A stretch of 64,000 nt of DNA from Streptomyces fulvoviolaceus (GTDB taxonomy: Bacteria; Actinomycetota; Actinomycetes; Streptomycetales; Streptomycetaceae): the NCBI RefSeq assembly GCF_000718165.1, contig NZ_JOEY01000019.1:62001-126000 (forward strand). Direction: 5' to 3'. Numbering within the stretch: position 1 is the first letter of the stretch; each line of letters begins with the position of its first letter. The notes under the pieces were generated by a model. The model was given only the letters and a program-made list of their open reading frames with translations, was not told where the DNA came from and made no database searches. The translations under genes and the position numbers were made by a program. Below are positions 28,379 through 37,455 of this stretch, piece by piece.

Positions 28379-29314
28379 TCAGACGGGCGGCGCTACGAAC
28401 AGCACGTCGGGGTCGTTGAACTGCTCCTTGGCGACCGACTCGCTCATCGGGTCGGCGGTGCCCCACTGGTCCTGGGTGATCGGGTCGTCGACGTCGTGCC
28501 GGCCCGGGTGCCACAGGTCCTCTTCGAGGACGGCGAGTTCGGTGGTGTACTCCACGGTGTTGCCGTGCGGGTCGTGGAAGTACGAGAAGGTGTTGTCGCC
28601 CGCGAGATGGCGCCCCGGGCCCCAGGTGAGCCGCGTCCCGGCGCGCAGCGCACGGCCCGTCCCGCGCATGTACTCCTCGACGCCCCGCATCTCGAACGAG
28701 GCGTGGTGCAGGGAGACATGGGGGCCGCGGGCGATGGCGAAGGAGTGGTGCAGAGGGCTGCACCGCAGGAAGTACATGAGGTCGCCCATGTGCGTGGAGT
28801 ACAGGGTGTCGGTGAGCCGGAAGCCCAGGTGCTCGACGTAGAAGTCCCTGAGGCCCTCAGGGTCCTGCGAGTTGACCACGCAGTGCGAGAGCCGTACGGG
28901 GATCGCCTCGCGTTCCTCGATCTTGCGGTGCGTGCGGGTGGCGACGTCGGCCGACACCTCGACCACCCGTCCGTCCGGGTCGAAGAACCGGAGACCGTAT
29001 CCGCCGCCCGGAGTGTCCAACACCCTCGGCTCATGGACGAGTTGCACCCCGGCACGCCCGAGCCGCACCGCCAGCTCGTCGACGGCGGCGGGCGTGGCGG
29101 CCCCGAAGGCGACGAGGTCCATCCGCTTCCGCTCGTCCTTGCGGATCCGCACGATGTACTGCTCGGGGCTGCCCTCGGCTGCGAAGAAGGCGAGGCCGCT
29201 GTCGTTCGCGACCTCGGTCAGGCCCCAGGTGGAGCCGTAGAACGCGCGCTGCCCCTCGAAGTCCGGTACGGCCAGGTCGACATGGCGCAGATGGGTGATG
29301 GGCTGGAAGCTCAT
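28379..29314 (-). CDS. Type I extradiol ring-cleavage dioxygenase-like VOC protein
   Basis: The 311-residue protein consists of two VOC domains (about 5-125 and 140-265). The C-terminal one has the iron triad expected of type I extradiol dioxygenases: His144 (LSHCVVNS), His203/204 (SLHHASFEM) and Glu255 (GNTVEYTTE). Such enzymes open catechol-type rings next to the hydroxyl pair using Fe(II) and O2. Its start overlaps the stop of the FAH-family gene by 4 bases, and 35 bp separate it from the HisD-type gene. It is the most telling gene of the cluster; the substrate is unknown. Confidence 0.87.
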   Translation of the reverse strand: MSFQPITHLRHVDLAVPDFEGQRAFYGSTWGLTEVANDSGLAFFAAEGSPEQYIVRIRKDERKRMDLVAFGAATPAAVDELAVRLGRAGVQLVHEPRVLDTPGGGYGLRFFDPDGRVVEVSADVATRTHRKIEEREAIPVRLSHCVVNSQDPEGLRDFYVEHLGFRLTDTLYSTHMGDLMYFLRCSPLHHSFAIARGPHVSLHHASFEMRGVEEYMRGTGRALRAGTRLTWGPGRHLAGDNTFSYFHDPHGNTVEYTTELAVLEEDLWHPGRHDVDDPITQDQWGTADPMSESVAKEQFNDPDVLFVAPPV

Positions 29315-30276
29315 GCGTGGCTCCTGACGGTGTTGCGCTGGTGGCCCAGGCCCGTGATCTCCGACTCGACGACGTCACCGGTCTTGAGGAAGACGCCCCA
29401 GTGCGCGCCGTTGCCGGCCGGGGAGCCGGTGAGGAGCAGGTCGCCGGGGCGCAGGGTGGTGGTCGTGGAGACGTATGCGATGAGCCGCGGGATGTCGAAG
29501 ATCATGTCCTTGGTCGACTCGTCCTGGCGCACAACTCCGTTGTGGCGCAGGGTGATCCGCAGGTCGGAGGGGTCGCCGACGAAGGCAGCCGGGACCAGGA
29601 AGGGGCCGGTCGGCAGGAAGGTGTCCGCGTTCTTGGCGGTGAACCAGTCGGTGCCGATGGCCTTGAGGTCGGGGCGGTAGAGGCGGTCGCGAGTGGTGAG
29701 GTCGTTGGAGATCGTGTAGGCGGCGACGTGGTCGAGCGCGTCCTCGACCGCGATGTTCCGGCCCGACTTCCCGATCACCAGGGCGAGTTCGAGCTCCCAG
29801 TCGTGCTGCTCGCCGAGCTCGGGAAGCACGATGTCGTCATAGGGACCACAGATCGCGCGCGGCGAGCCGAGGAAGACGTACGGCACTCCGCTGCGGATCC
29901 GTTCGTCCATCATCTTCTCGGCGTCGGCGCGGGCCTCCTCGGGGGTCGCGCCGTGCACGCTCTCCTTCTCGGCGGCAACCAGATCGACCACGTGCTTGCG
30001 GTAGTTGGCGCCGCTCTGCAGGACCAGGCCCGGTTCGATCGGGGTCAGGGTGCGCAGGGCGGCCAGGTCGTGCCAGGTGCCGTCGGCCGACTGGGACAGC
30101 TCATGGAGGCGGGGCAGCCAGGTGTCCCAGTCCTCGACCAGGGCGCGTACGGAGGGCACCAGGTCGGACAGGTCGCGCACACGCGCCCCGGTCACCAGGC
30201 CGGGGAACGCGTCTGAGTCGCCGGCGAAGGTGCCGAGCGCGAAGGGACCGGCGTGGGTGGGAAGTGGGTCGGGCAC
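29311..30276 (-). CDS. Fumarylacetoacetate hydrolase (FAH) family protein, minus arm
   Basis: The 321-residue protein has the FAH beta-roll with the metal-binding acidic pattern HDWELELALVIGKSGRN and the following NDLTTRD. Relatives cleave C-C bonds of ring-fission products, or act as decarboxylases/hydratases in meta-cleavage pathways. It heads the minus arm of the catabolic cluster. Start is GTG at 30276 behind GAGGAG. It differs clearly in sequence from the second FAH-family protein at 35347, so the two are not recent duplicates. Confidence 0.88.
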   Translation of the reverse strand: MPDPLPTHAGPFALGTFAGDSDAFPGLVTGARVRDLSDLVPSVRALVEDWDTWLPRLHELSQSADGTWHDLAALRTLTPIEPGLVLQSGANYRKHVVDLVAAEKESVHGATPEEARADAEKMMDERIRSGVPYVFLGSPRAICGPYDDIVLPELGEQHDWELELALVIGKSGRNIAVEDALDHVAAYTISNDLTTRDRLYRPDLKAIGTDWFTAKNADTFLPTGPFLVPAAFVGDPSDLRITLRHNGVVRQDESTKDMIFDIPRLIAYVSTTTTLRPGDLLLTGSPAGNGAHWGVFLKTGDVVESEITGLGHQRNTVRSHA

Positions 30277-30320
30277 GGGCGGCTCTCCTCATACGGATGC
30301 GGGGGCTCGCCCTCGACGCT

Positions 30321-30363
30321 AGGCATCCGCGCCGGGCGGCGGAAATGGCGATCCGCGATGCCT
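30321..30363. promoter_or_regulatory. Inverted and direct repeats in the divergent promoter of the catabolic cluster
   Basis: Arms AGGCATC (30321-30327) and GATGCCT (30357-30363) are perfectly inverted, and ATCCGCG occurs twice (30325-30331 and 30351-30357). The element is centred between the two divergent arms (starts 30276 and 30517). It is a plausible site for the cluster's LysR regulator encoded at 36447. Confidence 0.45.
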
Positions 30364-30516
30364 GCCATCACCGGCCCGCCGGGCCCGCTCAGCCTTATGA
30401 ACTGCGGCTCCATCGCCGTACGGGATGCATGACGTCCCCCTTGGCGATGCCTCGATCCGTTGACCCTGCATCGACCGCCCCGCAGGCTCGGAGCACCCAA
30501 TCCCGAGGAGTTCACC

Positions 30517-30822
30517 GTGGTCGTCGAGCATGCCCGGCTCACCGTTGAGACCGGCCGGGAGGACGAGTTCCAGGAGGCCTTCGGCAAGGCCCGCGTGGTC
30601 CTCGCCGAGGCGGACGGCTTCCGCTGGGCCGAGTTGCTGCGCTGCGACGAGCTGCCGCAGACTTTTCTGCTTCTGGTCGGCTGGGAGTCGGTCGAGGCGC
30701 ACACGGTCGGCTTCCGCCAGTCCGAGCGGTTCGGCCGCTGGCGTGCCCTGGTCGGCCCGTACTTCGCGGAGCCGCCGGCCGTCGAGCACTACCACGAGCT
30801 CGGCCCTCGCTTCTCGGGCTGA
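30517..30822 (+). CDS. Antibiotic-biosynthesis-monooxygenase (ABM)-like small protein
   Basis: The 101-residue protein has the dimeric alpha/beta-barrel pattern: VVVEHARLTVETGREDEFQE, a central RWAELLRCDELPQTFLLLVGW and closing FRQSERFGRWRALVGPYF. ABM proteins oxidise quinols or serve as small isomerases; the pattern VEHARLTV is typical. It is the first gene of the plus arm; the GTG start has GAGGAG 6 bases ahead. A role with the following flavin monooxygenase is likely but unproven. Confidence 0.8.
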   Translation: MVVEHARLTVETGREDEFQEAFGKARVVLAEADGFRWAELLRCDELPQTFLLLVGWESVEAHTVGFRQSERFGRWRALVGPYFAEPPAVEHYHELGPRFSG

Positions 30823-30855
30823 CCCCCACTTCCTCTACGTTCGCAAGGATCGCCC

Positions 30856-31980
30856 ATGCCCGTACAGAAGGTGCTCGTCGTCGGCGGCGGCATCACCGGA
30901 AGCGTGCTGTCCGTCGCGCTCGCCCAGCGTGGCGCCGACGTCGAGCTCGTCGAGATCTCCCCCCAGTGGTTCGGTGTGGGCCACGGCATCACGCTCCAGG
31001 GCAACGCGCTCAAGGCGCTGCGGACCGTGGGTGTCCTGGACCGGGTCCTCGAACGGGCCGTGCCGTTCGACATGCTGCGGTTGCTGCGCGCCGACGGCGC
31101 GTTGATGGCGGAGTTGCCCACCCCCCATACGGGTGGCCCCGAGCTGCCGTCGACCGCGGGCGCGATGCGCTCGGACCTGCAGAACGCGCTGTGCGACGCG
31201 GTGTACGCGCACGGCGTCACCGTCCGCCTCGGACTCACCATTGAGCGTCTGGATCAATCCGCTGATCACGTGGACGTCACCTTCACCGACGGCTCGACCG
31301 GCCGCTACGACTTGATGGTGGGTGCCGACGGGATCAACTCACGGATGCGTGAGTTGATCGGCATCACGACCAGGCCCACCCCGGTCGGCATGTCGATCTT
31401 CCGCGTGGTCGCGCATCGCCCCGCCGAGATGGTCTGCCATGAGGTCTATTACGGCGGCCCGCGCTACAAGGCGGGCTACAGCCCGATCGCCGAGGACCGC
31501 TGCTACGCCTACCTCCTGGACGAGAACCTCGACGCCTCCCTGATCGGCCCGCGGGCGTCCCTGGCGCTGATGCGCGAGCGCGGCGCCGGCTACGGCGGCA
31601 TGTGGGGCAGGATCATCGCCTCGCTGCCCGACGACACGGCGGTCGACTACCGCTGGATCGAGGCGATTCTCGTCGACGAGCCGTGGTACCGCGGCCGCAC
31701 GATGGTCATCGGCGACGCCGCCCATGCCTGCCCGCCGCTGATCGCGCAGGGTGCCGCCATGTGCATGGAGGACGCGGTGCTCCTGGCCGAGTACGTCACC
31801 GGGGACGAGCCGCTGGAAAAGGCGCTGGAGCAGTTCATGAACCGGCGGCTGCCGCGCGTGCGGATGGTGCTGGAGAACTCGCTCCAGCTGGCCGACTGGG
31901 AGATCCACCCGGAGACTCCCGGCGCCGATCCCGGGCGGATCATGTCGCAGACGCTCCAGTCGCTGACGGAGGTCGCGTGA
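30856..31980 (+). CDS. FAD-dependent aromatic monooxygenase (PHBH-like)
   Basis: The 374-residue protein has all three motifs of group A flavin monooxygenases: GGGITG in the N-terminal dinucleotide fold (10-15), the DG motif VGADGINS (about 155) and the GD motif GDAAHACPP (about 285). These enzymes use NAD(P)H and O2 to hydroxylate a phenolic ring, preparing it for cleavage. It overlaps the amidohydrolase gene by 4 bases. In the cluster it would act before the extradiol-type dioxygenase. Confidence 0.9.
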   Translation: MPVQKVLVVGGGITGSVLSVALAQRGADVELVEISPQWFGVGHGITLQGNALKALRTVGVLDRVLERAVPFDMLRLLRADGALMAELPTPHTGGPELPSTAGAMRSDLQNALCDAVYAHGVTVRLGLTIERLDQSADHVDVTFTDGSTGRYDLMVGADGINSRMRELIGITTRPTPVGMSIFRVVAHRPAEMVCHEVYYGGPRYKAGYSPIAEDRCYAYLLDENLDASLIGPRASLALMRERGAGYGGMWGRIIASLPDDTAVDYRWIEAILVDEPWYRGRTMVIGDAAHACPPLIAQGAAMCMEDAVLLAEYVTGDEPLEKALEQFMNRRLPRVRMVLENSLQLADWEIHPETPGADPGRIMSQTLQSLTEVA

Positions 31981-32981
31981 GCACGCCGGTAGTCGACTTC
32001 CACGGCCACCTCGCCGTCCCGGCCGCCGACGCCCTGGTCGCGGGCACACCGGGCCTGGCCGCCGAGCTGGCGGCGGAACAGCGCGCGCACTCCCCCGAGT
32101 CGCTGACCGTCAACCGGGCCCAACTGCAGCGCCTGGCACCCAGGTTGACGGACGTGACCACGCGACTGGCCGACCTCGACGCCATGGGCGTCGACGTCCA
32201 GGTCGTCGGCCCGATGCCCATGCACCATTACTGGGCGGACCGGGAGCTCGCCACACGTCTGGCCCGTACCGTCAACGAGGCCGTCGCCGCGCACTGCGCC
32301 GAGGCCCCCGACCGCCTCCACGGCCTCGGCACGGTCCCCCTCCAGCACCCCGATCTCGCGGTGGCCCTGCTGGACCGGGCGGTCGCCGAGTACGGCCTGT
32401 ACGGGATCAGCGTCTCCACCACCGTCGAGGGCAGGGAGCTGGCCGATCCGGCGCACGACGAGGTGTGGCGGAAGGCGGAGGAGCTGGGCGCGGTCGTCTT
32501 CGTGCACCCGTGGGGCTGCTCGCTCGGCGAACGGCTGGCCACCCACTACCTCGGCAACACCGTCGGGCAGCCGGTCGAGACGACCGTCGCCCTCTCGCAC
32601 CTGATCTTCACCGGCGTCCTGGACCGCTTCCCCCGCCTGAAGCTGGTGGCCGCGCACGGCGGCGGCTATCTGCCGACGTACATCGGGCGCTCCGACCACG
32701 CCTGGCACGTACGGCAGGACGCGCGCGGCTGTGCCGAACCGCCGAGCACCTATCTGCGGCGCATGTGGTTCGACGCGCTCGTCTACACCCCGCGCGCCCT
32801 GCGCCACCTGGTCGAGGAGGTCGGCGCGGACCGGGTCGTGCTCGGCACGGACCACCCCTTCGACATGGGCGTCGACGACCCGCTGGCCCGCCTGGACGCC
32901 GCCGGGCTGGCCCCGGCGGAGCGCGAGGCCGTCGCCGGGGGCAACGCTCTCGACCTGCTGCTGAAAGGACGTACCAGATGA
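31977..32981 (+). CDS. ACMSD-like amidohydrolase family protein
   Basis: The 334-residue TIM-barrel protein has the metal ligands of the amidohydrolase-2 family: DFHGH (His9, His11), FVHPWG (His177), AAHGGG (His227) and GTDHPFD (Asp292). This branch contains aminocarboxymuconate-semialdehyde decarboxylase and other non-oxidative decarboxylases of aromatic acids. The start GTG (31977) overlaps the monooxygenase stop and its own stop overlaps the next ATG (32978), so the three are tightly coupled. Decarboxylation of an aromatic or ring-opened acid is the best guess. Confidence 0.87.
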   Translation: MSTPVVDFHGHLAVPAADALVAGTPGLAAELAAEQRAHSPESLTVNRAQLQRLAPRLTDVTTRLADLDAMGVDVQVVGPMPMHHYWADRELATRLARTVNEAVAAHCAEAPDRLHGLGTVPLQHPDLAVALLDRAVAEYGLYGISVSTTVEGRELADPAHDEVWRKAEELGAVVFVHPWGCSLGERLATHYLGNTVGQPVETTVALSHLIFTGVLDRFPRLKLVAAHGGGYLPTYIGRSDHAWHVRQDARGCAEPPSTYLRRMWFDALVYTPRALRHLVEEVGADRVVLGTDHPFDMGVDDPLARLDAAGLAPAEREAVAGGNALDLLLKGRTR

Positions 32982-33970
32982 CCTCCGGTCCCACCCCCGG
33001 TCGCACCCTCGGCCCCGTCGAGGAAGAGCTCGCCAAGGCCCGTTCCGCCTACCGTAATTGGGGCCGCTGGGGTGAGGACGACGTGCTCGGCACGCTCAAC
33101 TTCCTCGACGACGCGATACGGGCCCACGCGGTGAGCCTGGTCCGGCGCGGGCGGGCCTTCTCGCTCGCCCAGGAGTTCAACGAGTCGGGTCCGCAGCGCG
33201 GCTTCCGGGGCCGTATCAACCCGGTCCACTACATGAAGGACACCGGCTCCGACGCGGCCGCCGGCACCCAGGGTTTCCCGCACGGCTTCGGCGGGGCCGA
33301 CGACCACGTCGTGATGCCGCTGCAGGCCTCCACGCAGTGGGACGGCCTCGGCCACATCTACGACAACAAGCAGGCCTGGAACGGCCGTCCGTGCACGATC
33401 GTCAACGGCGACGGCGACTCCGTCACCGGCATCGAGCACATGAGGGACGCGTTCACCGGGCGAGGCGTCCTCCTGGACGTCGGCCGCGCGGTCGGCGACG
33501 AACTCGGTGAACTCCCGGACGGATTCCCCATCCTGGAGGAGCATCTGCGCGCCACGATCGACGCGCAGGGCGCGACCTCGACCGTCCGCCGCGGCGACCT
33601 CGTGCTCGTCCGGACCGGACAGCTCGGCCGCGTACGGCGGTTGGGCGACTGGGGCGGCTACGCCGCCGGTGACGCGCCCGGCCTCTCCTTCACCACGCTC
33701 GGCTGGCTGCACCGCACGGAGATCGCGGCGATCGCCTCGGACACCTGGGGTCTGGAGGTGCGCCCGTACGAGTTCGCCGAGCGCGCGATGTCCCCGCTGC
33801 ACCAGATCGCGATCCCCAACATGGGCCTGCCGCTCGGCGAGATGTGGGACCTGGAGGGGCTGGCCGAGGACTGTGCGGCCGACGGCGTCTACGAGTTCCT
33901 GCTGGTCGCGGCGCCGCTGCCGGTCACCGGCGCGGTGGGTGCACCCGTCAATCCGATCGCCGTGAAGTGA
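32978..33970 (+). CDS. Cyclase family protein (metal-dependent hydrolase, kynurenine-formamidase-like fold)
   Basis: The 330-residue protein belongs to the cyclase/KynB-like group. The signature HxGTHxDxPxH appears in the altered form QASTQWDGLGH: the first two His positions carry Ala and Gln-like replacements while the Asp and last His remain. This variant is common in a subgroup and may still bind metal. It follows the amidohydrolase with a 4-base ATGA overlap. In the cluster it could hydrolyse a lactone or amide intermediate. Confidence 0.82.
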   Translation: MTSGPTPGRTLGPVEEELAKARSAYRNWGRWGEDDVLGTLNFLDDAIRAHAVSLVRRGRAFSLAQEFNESGPQRGFRGRINPVHYMKDTGSDAAAGTQGFPHGFGGADDHVVMPLQASTQWDGLGHIYDNKQAWNGRPCTIVNGDGDSVTGIEHMRDAFTGRGVLLDVGRAVGDELGELPDGFPILEEHLRATIDAQGATSTVRRGDLVLVRTGQLGRVRRLGDWGGYAAGDAPGLSFTTLGWLHRTEIAAIASDTWGLEVRPYEFAERAMSPLHQIAIPNMGLPLGEMWDLEGLAEDCAADGVYEFLLVAAPLPVTGAVGAPVNPIAVK

Positions 33971-33978
33971 GGACGCCC

Positions 33979-35343
33979 GTGGACCGATTCACCGGCACAC
34001 TCCATCTCCCCGACTCCCCGGACTTCGAGGAGGCCTGCCTCGGCCGGGTCTTCAACGCCCGGCGCCCTTCGGACCGTCTGCCGGCCGCCGTACTCGAAGC
34101 GAGCACGGAGCAGGACGTCGTCGAAGGCATACGACTCGCCCTGGAACGCGGCTGGCAGGTCGCCGTCCGCTCCGGCGGGCACAGCTGGGCCGCCTGGTCG
34201 GTACGGCGGGACGCCCTGCTGATCGATCTCGGGGGCTTCCGCGAGATGGCGTACGACGCACAGACCGGGATCGTGACAGCGACGCCCAGCGTCAAGGGCG
34301 GCGACGAACTCAACCCGTATCTGGGTGAGTTCGGGCGCCTCTTCAACGGCGGACACTGTCCCTCCGTCGGCATCGGCGGCTTCCTGCTGCAGGGCGGGCA
34401 GGGCTGGAACGCGCGCGGGTGGGGCTGGGCGGCGGAGAACATCGTCGCCCTGGACATCGTCACCGCCGAGGGTGAGCTCGTGCGGGCCGACGAGACGCAG
34501 AACAGCGACCTGTTCTGGGCCGCGCGAGGTGCCGGCCCCGGGTTCTTCGGCGTCGTCACCCGCTTCCACCTGCGCACCCACCCGCTGCCGAAGCATCTGG
34601 GGCACACGGTGCACGCGTACCCGCTCGCCCTCTTCGACGAGGTCATGACCTGGCTGCACGGCATGCACCACACCGTCTCGGACCTCGTGGAGATCGTCGC
34701 GCTCACCCAGACGCCACCCGACCACGACGAACCGGTGCTGCTGGTCACGGGCGTGTCGATGACGGACACGCCGGAGCAGGCCGCCGAGGCGCTCGCGCCG
34801 CTGCACGCCAACCCGTACGCGGACCAGGCCCTCTTCCGGATCGAGGCGCAGCCGACCACGCTCGCCGAGCAGCTCCTCAACCAGCGCGCCGCCAACCCCG
34901 AAGGCCACCGCTACCTCGTCGACAACGCCTGGCTGACCGGCCCGGCCGACCGGGTCGTCCCCGCGATCCGCAAGGCGTTCACCGAGCACCCCACCCGGCA
35001 GACCTTCACCATCTGGTTCTCGATGGCCCCGCTGCGCGAACTGCCGGACATGGCCTTCTCGTTGCAGTCGGAGATCTACTGCGCCACCTACGTCGTCCAC
35101 GACGAGCCCGAGCGTGACGCCGAGCTGCGCACCTGGCTGGACGGGGCGATGGCGGCGATGCAGCCGGTGACCGCGGGCCAGTACCTGGGTGATTCCGACT
35201 TCACCGTACGACAGTTGAGGTTCATGGGCGACGAGCAGTGGCGTCGGCTCCAGGAGATCCGGGCGGTGCGCGACCCCAAGGGCCTCTTCGCCGGCTATCT
35301 GAGCACCGGGACCGTCACCAACACCAACCACTGGGAGCAGTGA
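33979..35343 (+). CDS. Berberine-bridge-enzyme-like FAD-linked oxidase
   Basis: The 454-residue protein has the PCMH-type FAD fold and both residues used for bicovalent flavin attachment: His68 in RSGGHSW and Cys127 in GGHCPSVGIGG. A BBE C-terminal segment (about 410-450) closes it. Such enzymes oxidise alcohols, amines or phenolic ring systems with O2. The start GTG at 33979 has GAGGACG before it; a GTG at 33967 lies inside the preceding gene's end and has no ribosome site. It lies 8 bp after the cyclase gene and 3 bp before the second FAH gene. Confidence 0.86.
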   Translation: MDRFTGTLHLPDSPDFEEACLGRVFNARRPSDRLPAAVLEASTEQDVVEGIRLALERGWQVAVRSGGHSWAAWSVRRDALLIDLGGFREMAYDAQTGIVTATPSVKGGDELNPYLGEFGRLFNGGHCPSVGIGGFLLQGGQGWNARGWGWAAENIVALDIVTAEGELVRADETQNSDLFWAARGAGPGFFGVVTRFHLRTHPLPKHLGHTVHAYPLALFDEVMTWLHGMHHTVSDLVEIVALTQTPPDHDEPVLLVTGVSMTDTPEQAAEALAPLHANPYADQALFRIEAQPTTLAEQLLNQRAANPEGHRYLVDNAWLTGPADRVVPAIRKAFTEHPTRQTFTIWFSMAPLRELPDMAFSLQSEIYCATYVVHDEPERDAELRTWLDGAMAAMQPVTAGQYLGDSDFTVRQLRFMGDEQWRRLQEIRAVRDPKGLFAGYLSTGTVTNTNHWEQ

Positions 35344-35346
35344 GCG

Positions 35347-36303
35347 ATGCGTTTCGCGACATACGAGTACGAGGGCGTGGAGCGCGCCGGGGTGGTGCGG
35401 GACGGGGTCGTCCATCCGCTGCCCGAGGGAGTCACCGTCCTGACGCTGATCGAGCAGGAGGTGCTGCACGCCGCCGGCACCGAAGCCCTGCGCGAGACCA
35501 GCGACTTGACGGTGGATCAGGTACGGCTGCTGCCCCCGCTGAAGCCGCCGTCCATCCGTGACTTCGTCGGTTTCGAGGCGCACATCGAGGGCGTGTCGAA
35601 GTCGCTCGACGGGCTGGAGCACGTGCCCGAGGAGTGGTACCGGGCACCCAACTTCTACTTCACCAACCCGCACGCGGCCTACGGCGCCCATGACGACGTG
35701 CCGATCCCGGCCGGCTGCTCGGTGCTCGACTTCGAGCTGGAGGTCGGAGCGGTGATCGGCCGCAGTGGCCGCGACCTCACGCCGGAGCAGGCCCGTGAGC
35801 ACATCGTCGGCTACCTCGTCTTCAACGACTGGTCGGCGCGCGACCTGCAGAAGCCGGAGAAGAACCTCGGGCTCGGCTTCTCCAAGGGCAAGGACTTCGC
35901 CAACACGCTCGGCCCCTACCTGGTCACCGCGGACGAGGTGGAGGACCGACGCGACGCGGACGGCTTCCTCGACCTGGAGATGACGGTCACCCTCAACGGC
36001 GAGCTGATCGGCCGCGACACTCTGGCCAACGTGTCCTGGACCTTCGAGGAGATGATCGCCTACGCCGCCCGGGACACCTGGGTGCGGCCCGGTGACGTTC
36101 TCGGCTCGGGCACGTGCGGCTGGGGCGCGCTGGCGGAGTTCTGGGGGCGGCTCGGGGAGCGCACGCCGCCGCCGCTCACGCCGGGCGACGAGGTGACACT
36201 CACCGTGGAGCGGCTCGGCAGCCTCTCCAACCGCGTGGTGCCCGGGCGCACGGACGTATATCTGCCGCGGGCGCGCAAGCGAGGACGCACTCCACGGCCC
36301 TAG
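35347..36303 (+). CDS. Fumarylacetoacetate hydrolase (FAH) family protein, plus arm
   Basis: The 318-residue protein has the FAH fold with the metal-binding acidic segment LDFELEVGAVIGRSGRD and NDWSARD. It starts 3 bases after the BBE-like gene and ends the plus arm operon. A conserved HAAYGAHDDVPIPAG segment marks it as an FAA hydrolase of the hydratase/decarboxylase group. It is distinct from the minus-arm FAH protein, which suggests two consecutive hydrolytic or decarboxylation steps in the pathway. Confidence 0.88.
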   Translation: MRFATYEYEGVERAGVVRDGVVHPLPEGVTVLTLIEQEVLHAAGTEALRETSDLTVDQVRLLPPLKPPSIRDFVGFEAHIEGVSKSLDGLEHVPEEWYRAPNFYFTNPHAAYGAHDDVPIPAGCSVLDFELEVGAVIGRSGRDLTPEQAREHIVGYLVFNDWSARDLQKPEKNLGLGFSKGKDFANTLGPYLVTADEVEDRRDADGFLDLEMTVTLNGELIGRDTLANVSWTFEEMIAYAARDTWVRPGDVLGSGTCGWGALAEFWGRLGERTPPPLTPGDEVTLTVERLGSLSNRVVPGRTDVYLPRARKRGRTPRP

Positions 36304-36446
36304 CAGCGCCTGACCTGCTCGTATTCGCTGGTCGGATGGTTCTTATCGCATCCCTGTGAGTTCACCCCGGCCCCTTCCTCGGGCGCAACACGGAAGTTAC
36401 GCTCCCGTTCACCAGGCTTCAAAGACGCGGCCGGAAGGGGACACTC

Positions 36447-37418
36447 ATGGGTCTCGGAGCAATCGATCTCAATCTTCTGGTGGCACTGGAAGCCCTCCTG
36501 GAGGAAAAGAACGTCACACACGCCGGCATCCGGCTGTCCACCAGCCAGTCCGCGATGAGCGGCTCGCTGGCCCGGCTGCGACGGCACTTCAACGACGATC
36601 TGCTGGTGCGTGTGGGCCGGGAGTACGAGCTGACGCCGCTGGCCGAGCGGCTGCTGCCCGTCGTCCAGGCCTCCCTCCACAAGGCGGAGGAGGCACTGTC
36701 GCTGACCCGGCACTTCGATCCGGGACGCAGTCTGCAGCGGTTCTCGGTCGTGATGTCCGACTACGTGATGACGGTGCTGGTGGAGCCGCTGCTGCGAGCC
36801 CTCGCCGAGGAGGCTCCGGGCGTGCGCATCGACTTCCATCCGATCGTGAACGGGCAGCTGGAGACGGAGACGCACCTGCGCTGCCACGACCTGATGATCG
36901 TGCCGCTCGGCTACCAGCTGCCGGGGGTCAGCGAGGCCGTGATGCACGACCGGTTCGTGTGCCTCGTCGACCCGGACAATCCGCGGCTGGTGGACGGGCA
37001 CCTCACCCTGCGCGACCTGGCGGAGATGCCGCACGCCGCGTGCGCCATAGGCAAGAGCCTCACACCCGCCGACCGCCAGCTGGAGACCCTCGGCATCACG
37101 CCCAGGGTGCAGGTCAGCACGCCGGGCTTCAGCGTGCTGCCGTTCCTGGTGAGCGGCACGGACCTGGTGGCCCTCGTGCCCGAGCGGCTGGCCCGCCGCT
37201 ACGAGGGTCTCGCGCGCTGTGCCGTCGTAGAGGCGCCCTTCCCGGACGTGCCGCTGGTGGAGGCCATGTACTGGCACCACAATCGGCACTCGGATCCGGC
37301 GCACCGGTGGCTGCGGGAGACGGTGCGGAAGGTCGGGACCTCCCTCGGGCAGGAGATCGCTCTCGCGGATGACAGCCATGACGAAGACGCGTTTCCGGAG
37401 CTGACCGCGGCTTCCTAG
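36447..37418 (+). CDS. LysR family regulator of the catabolic cluster (NodD/PcaQ-like)
   Basis: The 323-residue protein starts with IDLNLLVALEALLEEKNVTHAG, the form of the LysR helix-turn-helix found in NodD- and LinR-like regulators, with the recognition helix STSQSAMSGSLARLRRHF. An effector domain follows (about 95-300). It is placed 143 bp downstream of the plus arm and 38 bp before the SDR gene at 37456. Inducing the divergent arms in response to a pathway intermediate is the expected role. Just upstream lies GGATG-N10-CATCC (about 36335-36354). Confidence 0.9.
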   Translation: MGLGAIDLNLLVALEALLEEKNVTHAGIRLSTSQSAMSGSLARLRRHFNDDLLVRVGREYELTPLAERLLPVVQASLHKAEEALSLTRHFDPGRSLQRFSVVMSDYVMTVLVEPLLRALAEEAPGVRIDFHPIVNGQLETETHLRCHDLMIVPLGYQLPGVSEAVMHDRFVCLVDPDNPRLVDGHLTLRDLAEMPHAACAIGKSLTPADRQLETLGITPRVQVSTPGFSVLPFLVSGTDLVALVPERLARRYEGLARCAVVEAPFPDVPLVEAMYWHHNRHSDPAHRWLRETVRKVGTSLGQEIALADDSHDEDAFPELTAAS

Positions 37419-37455
37419 CGTGGACGGGACACATCCCGTAGCGAGTGGAGGAGCC

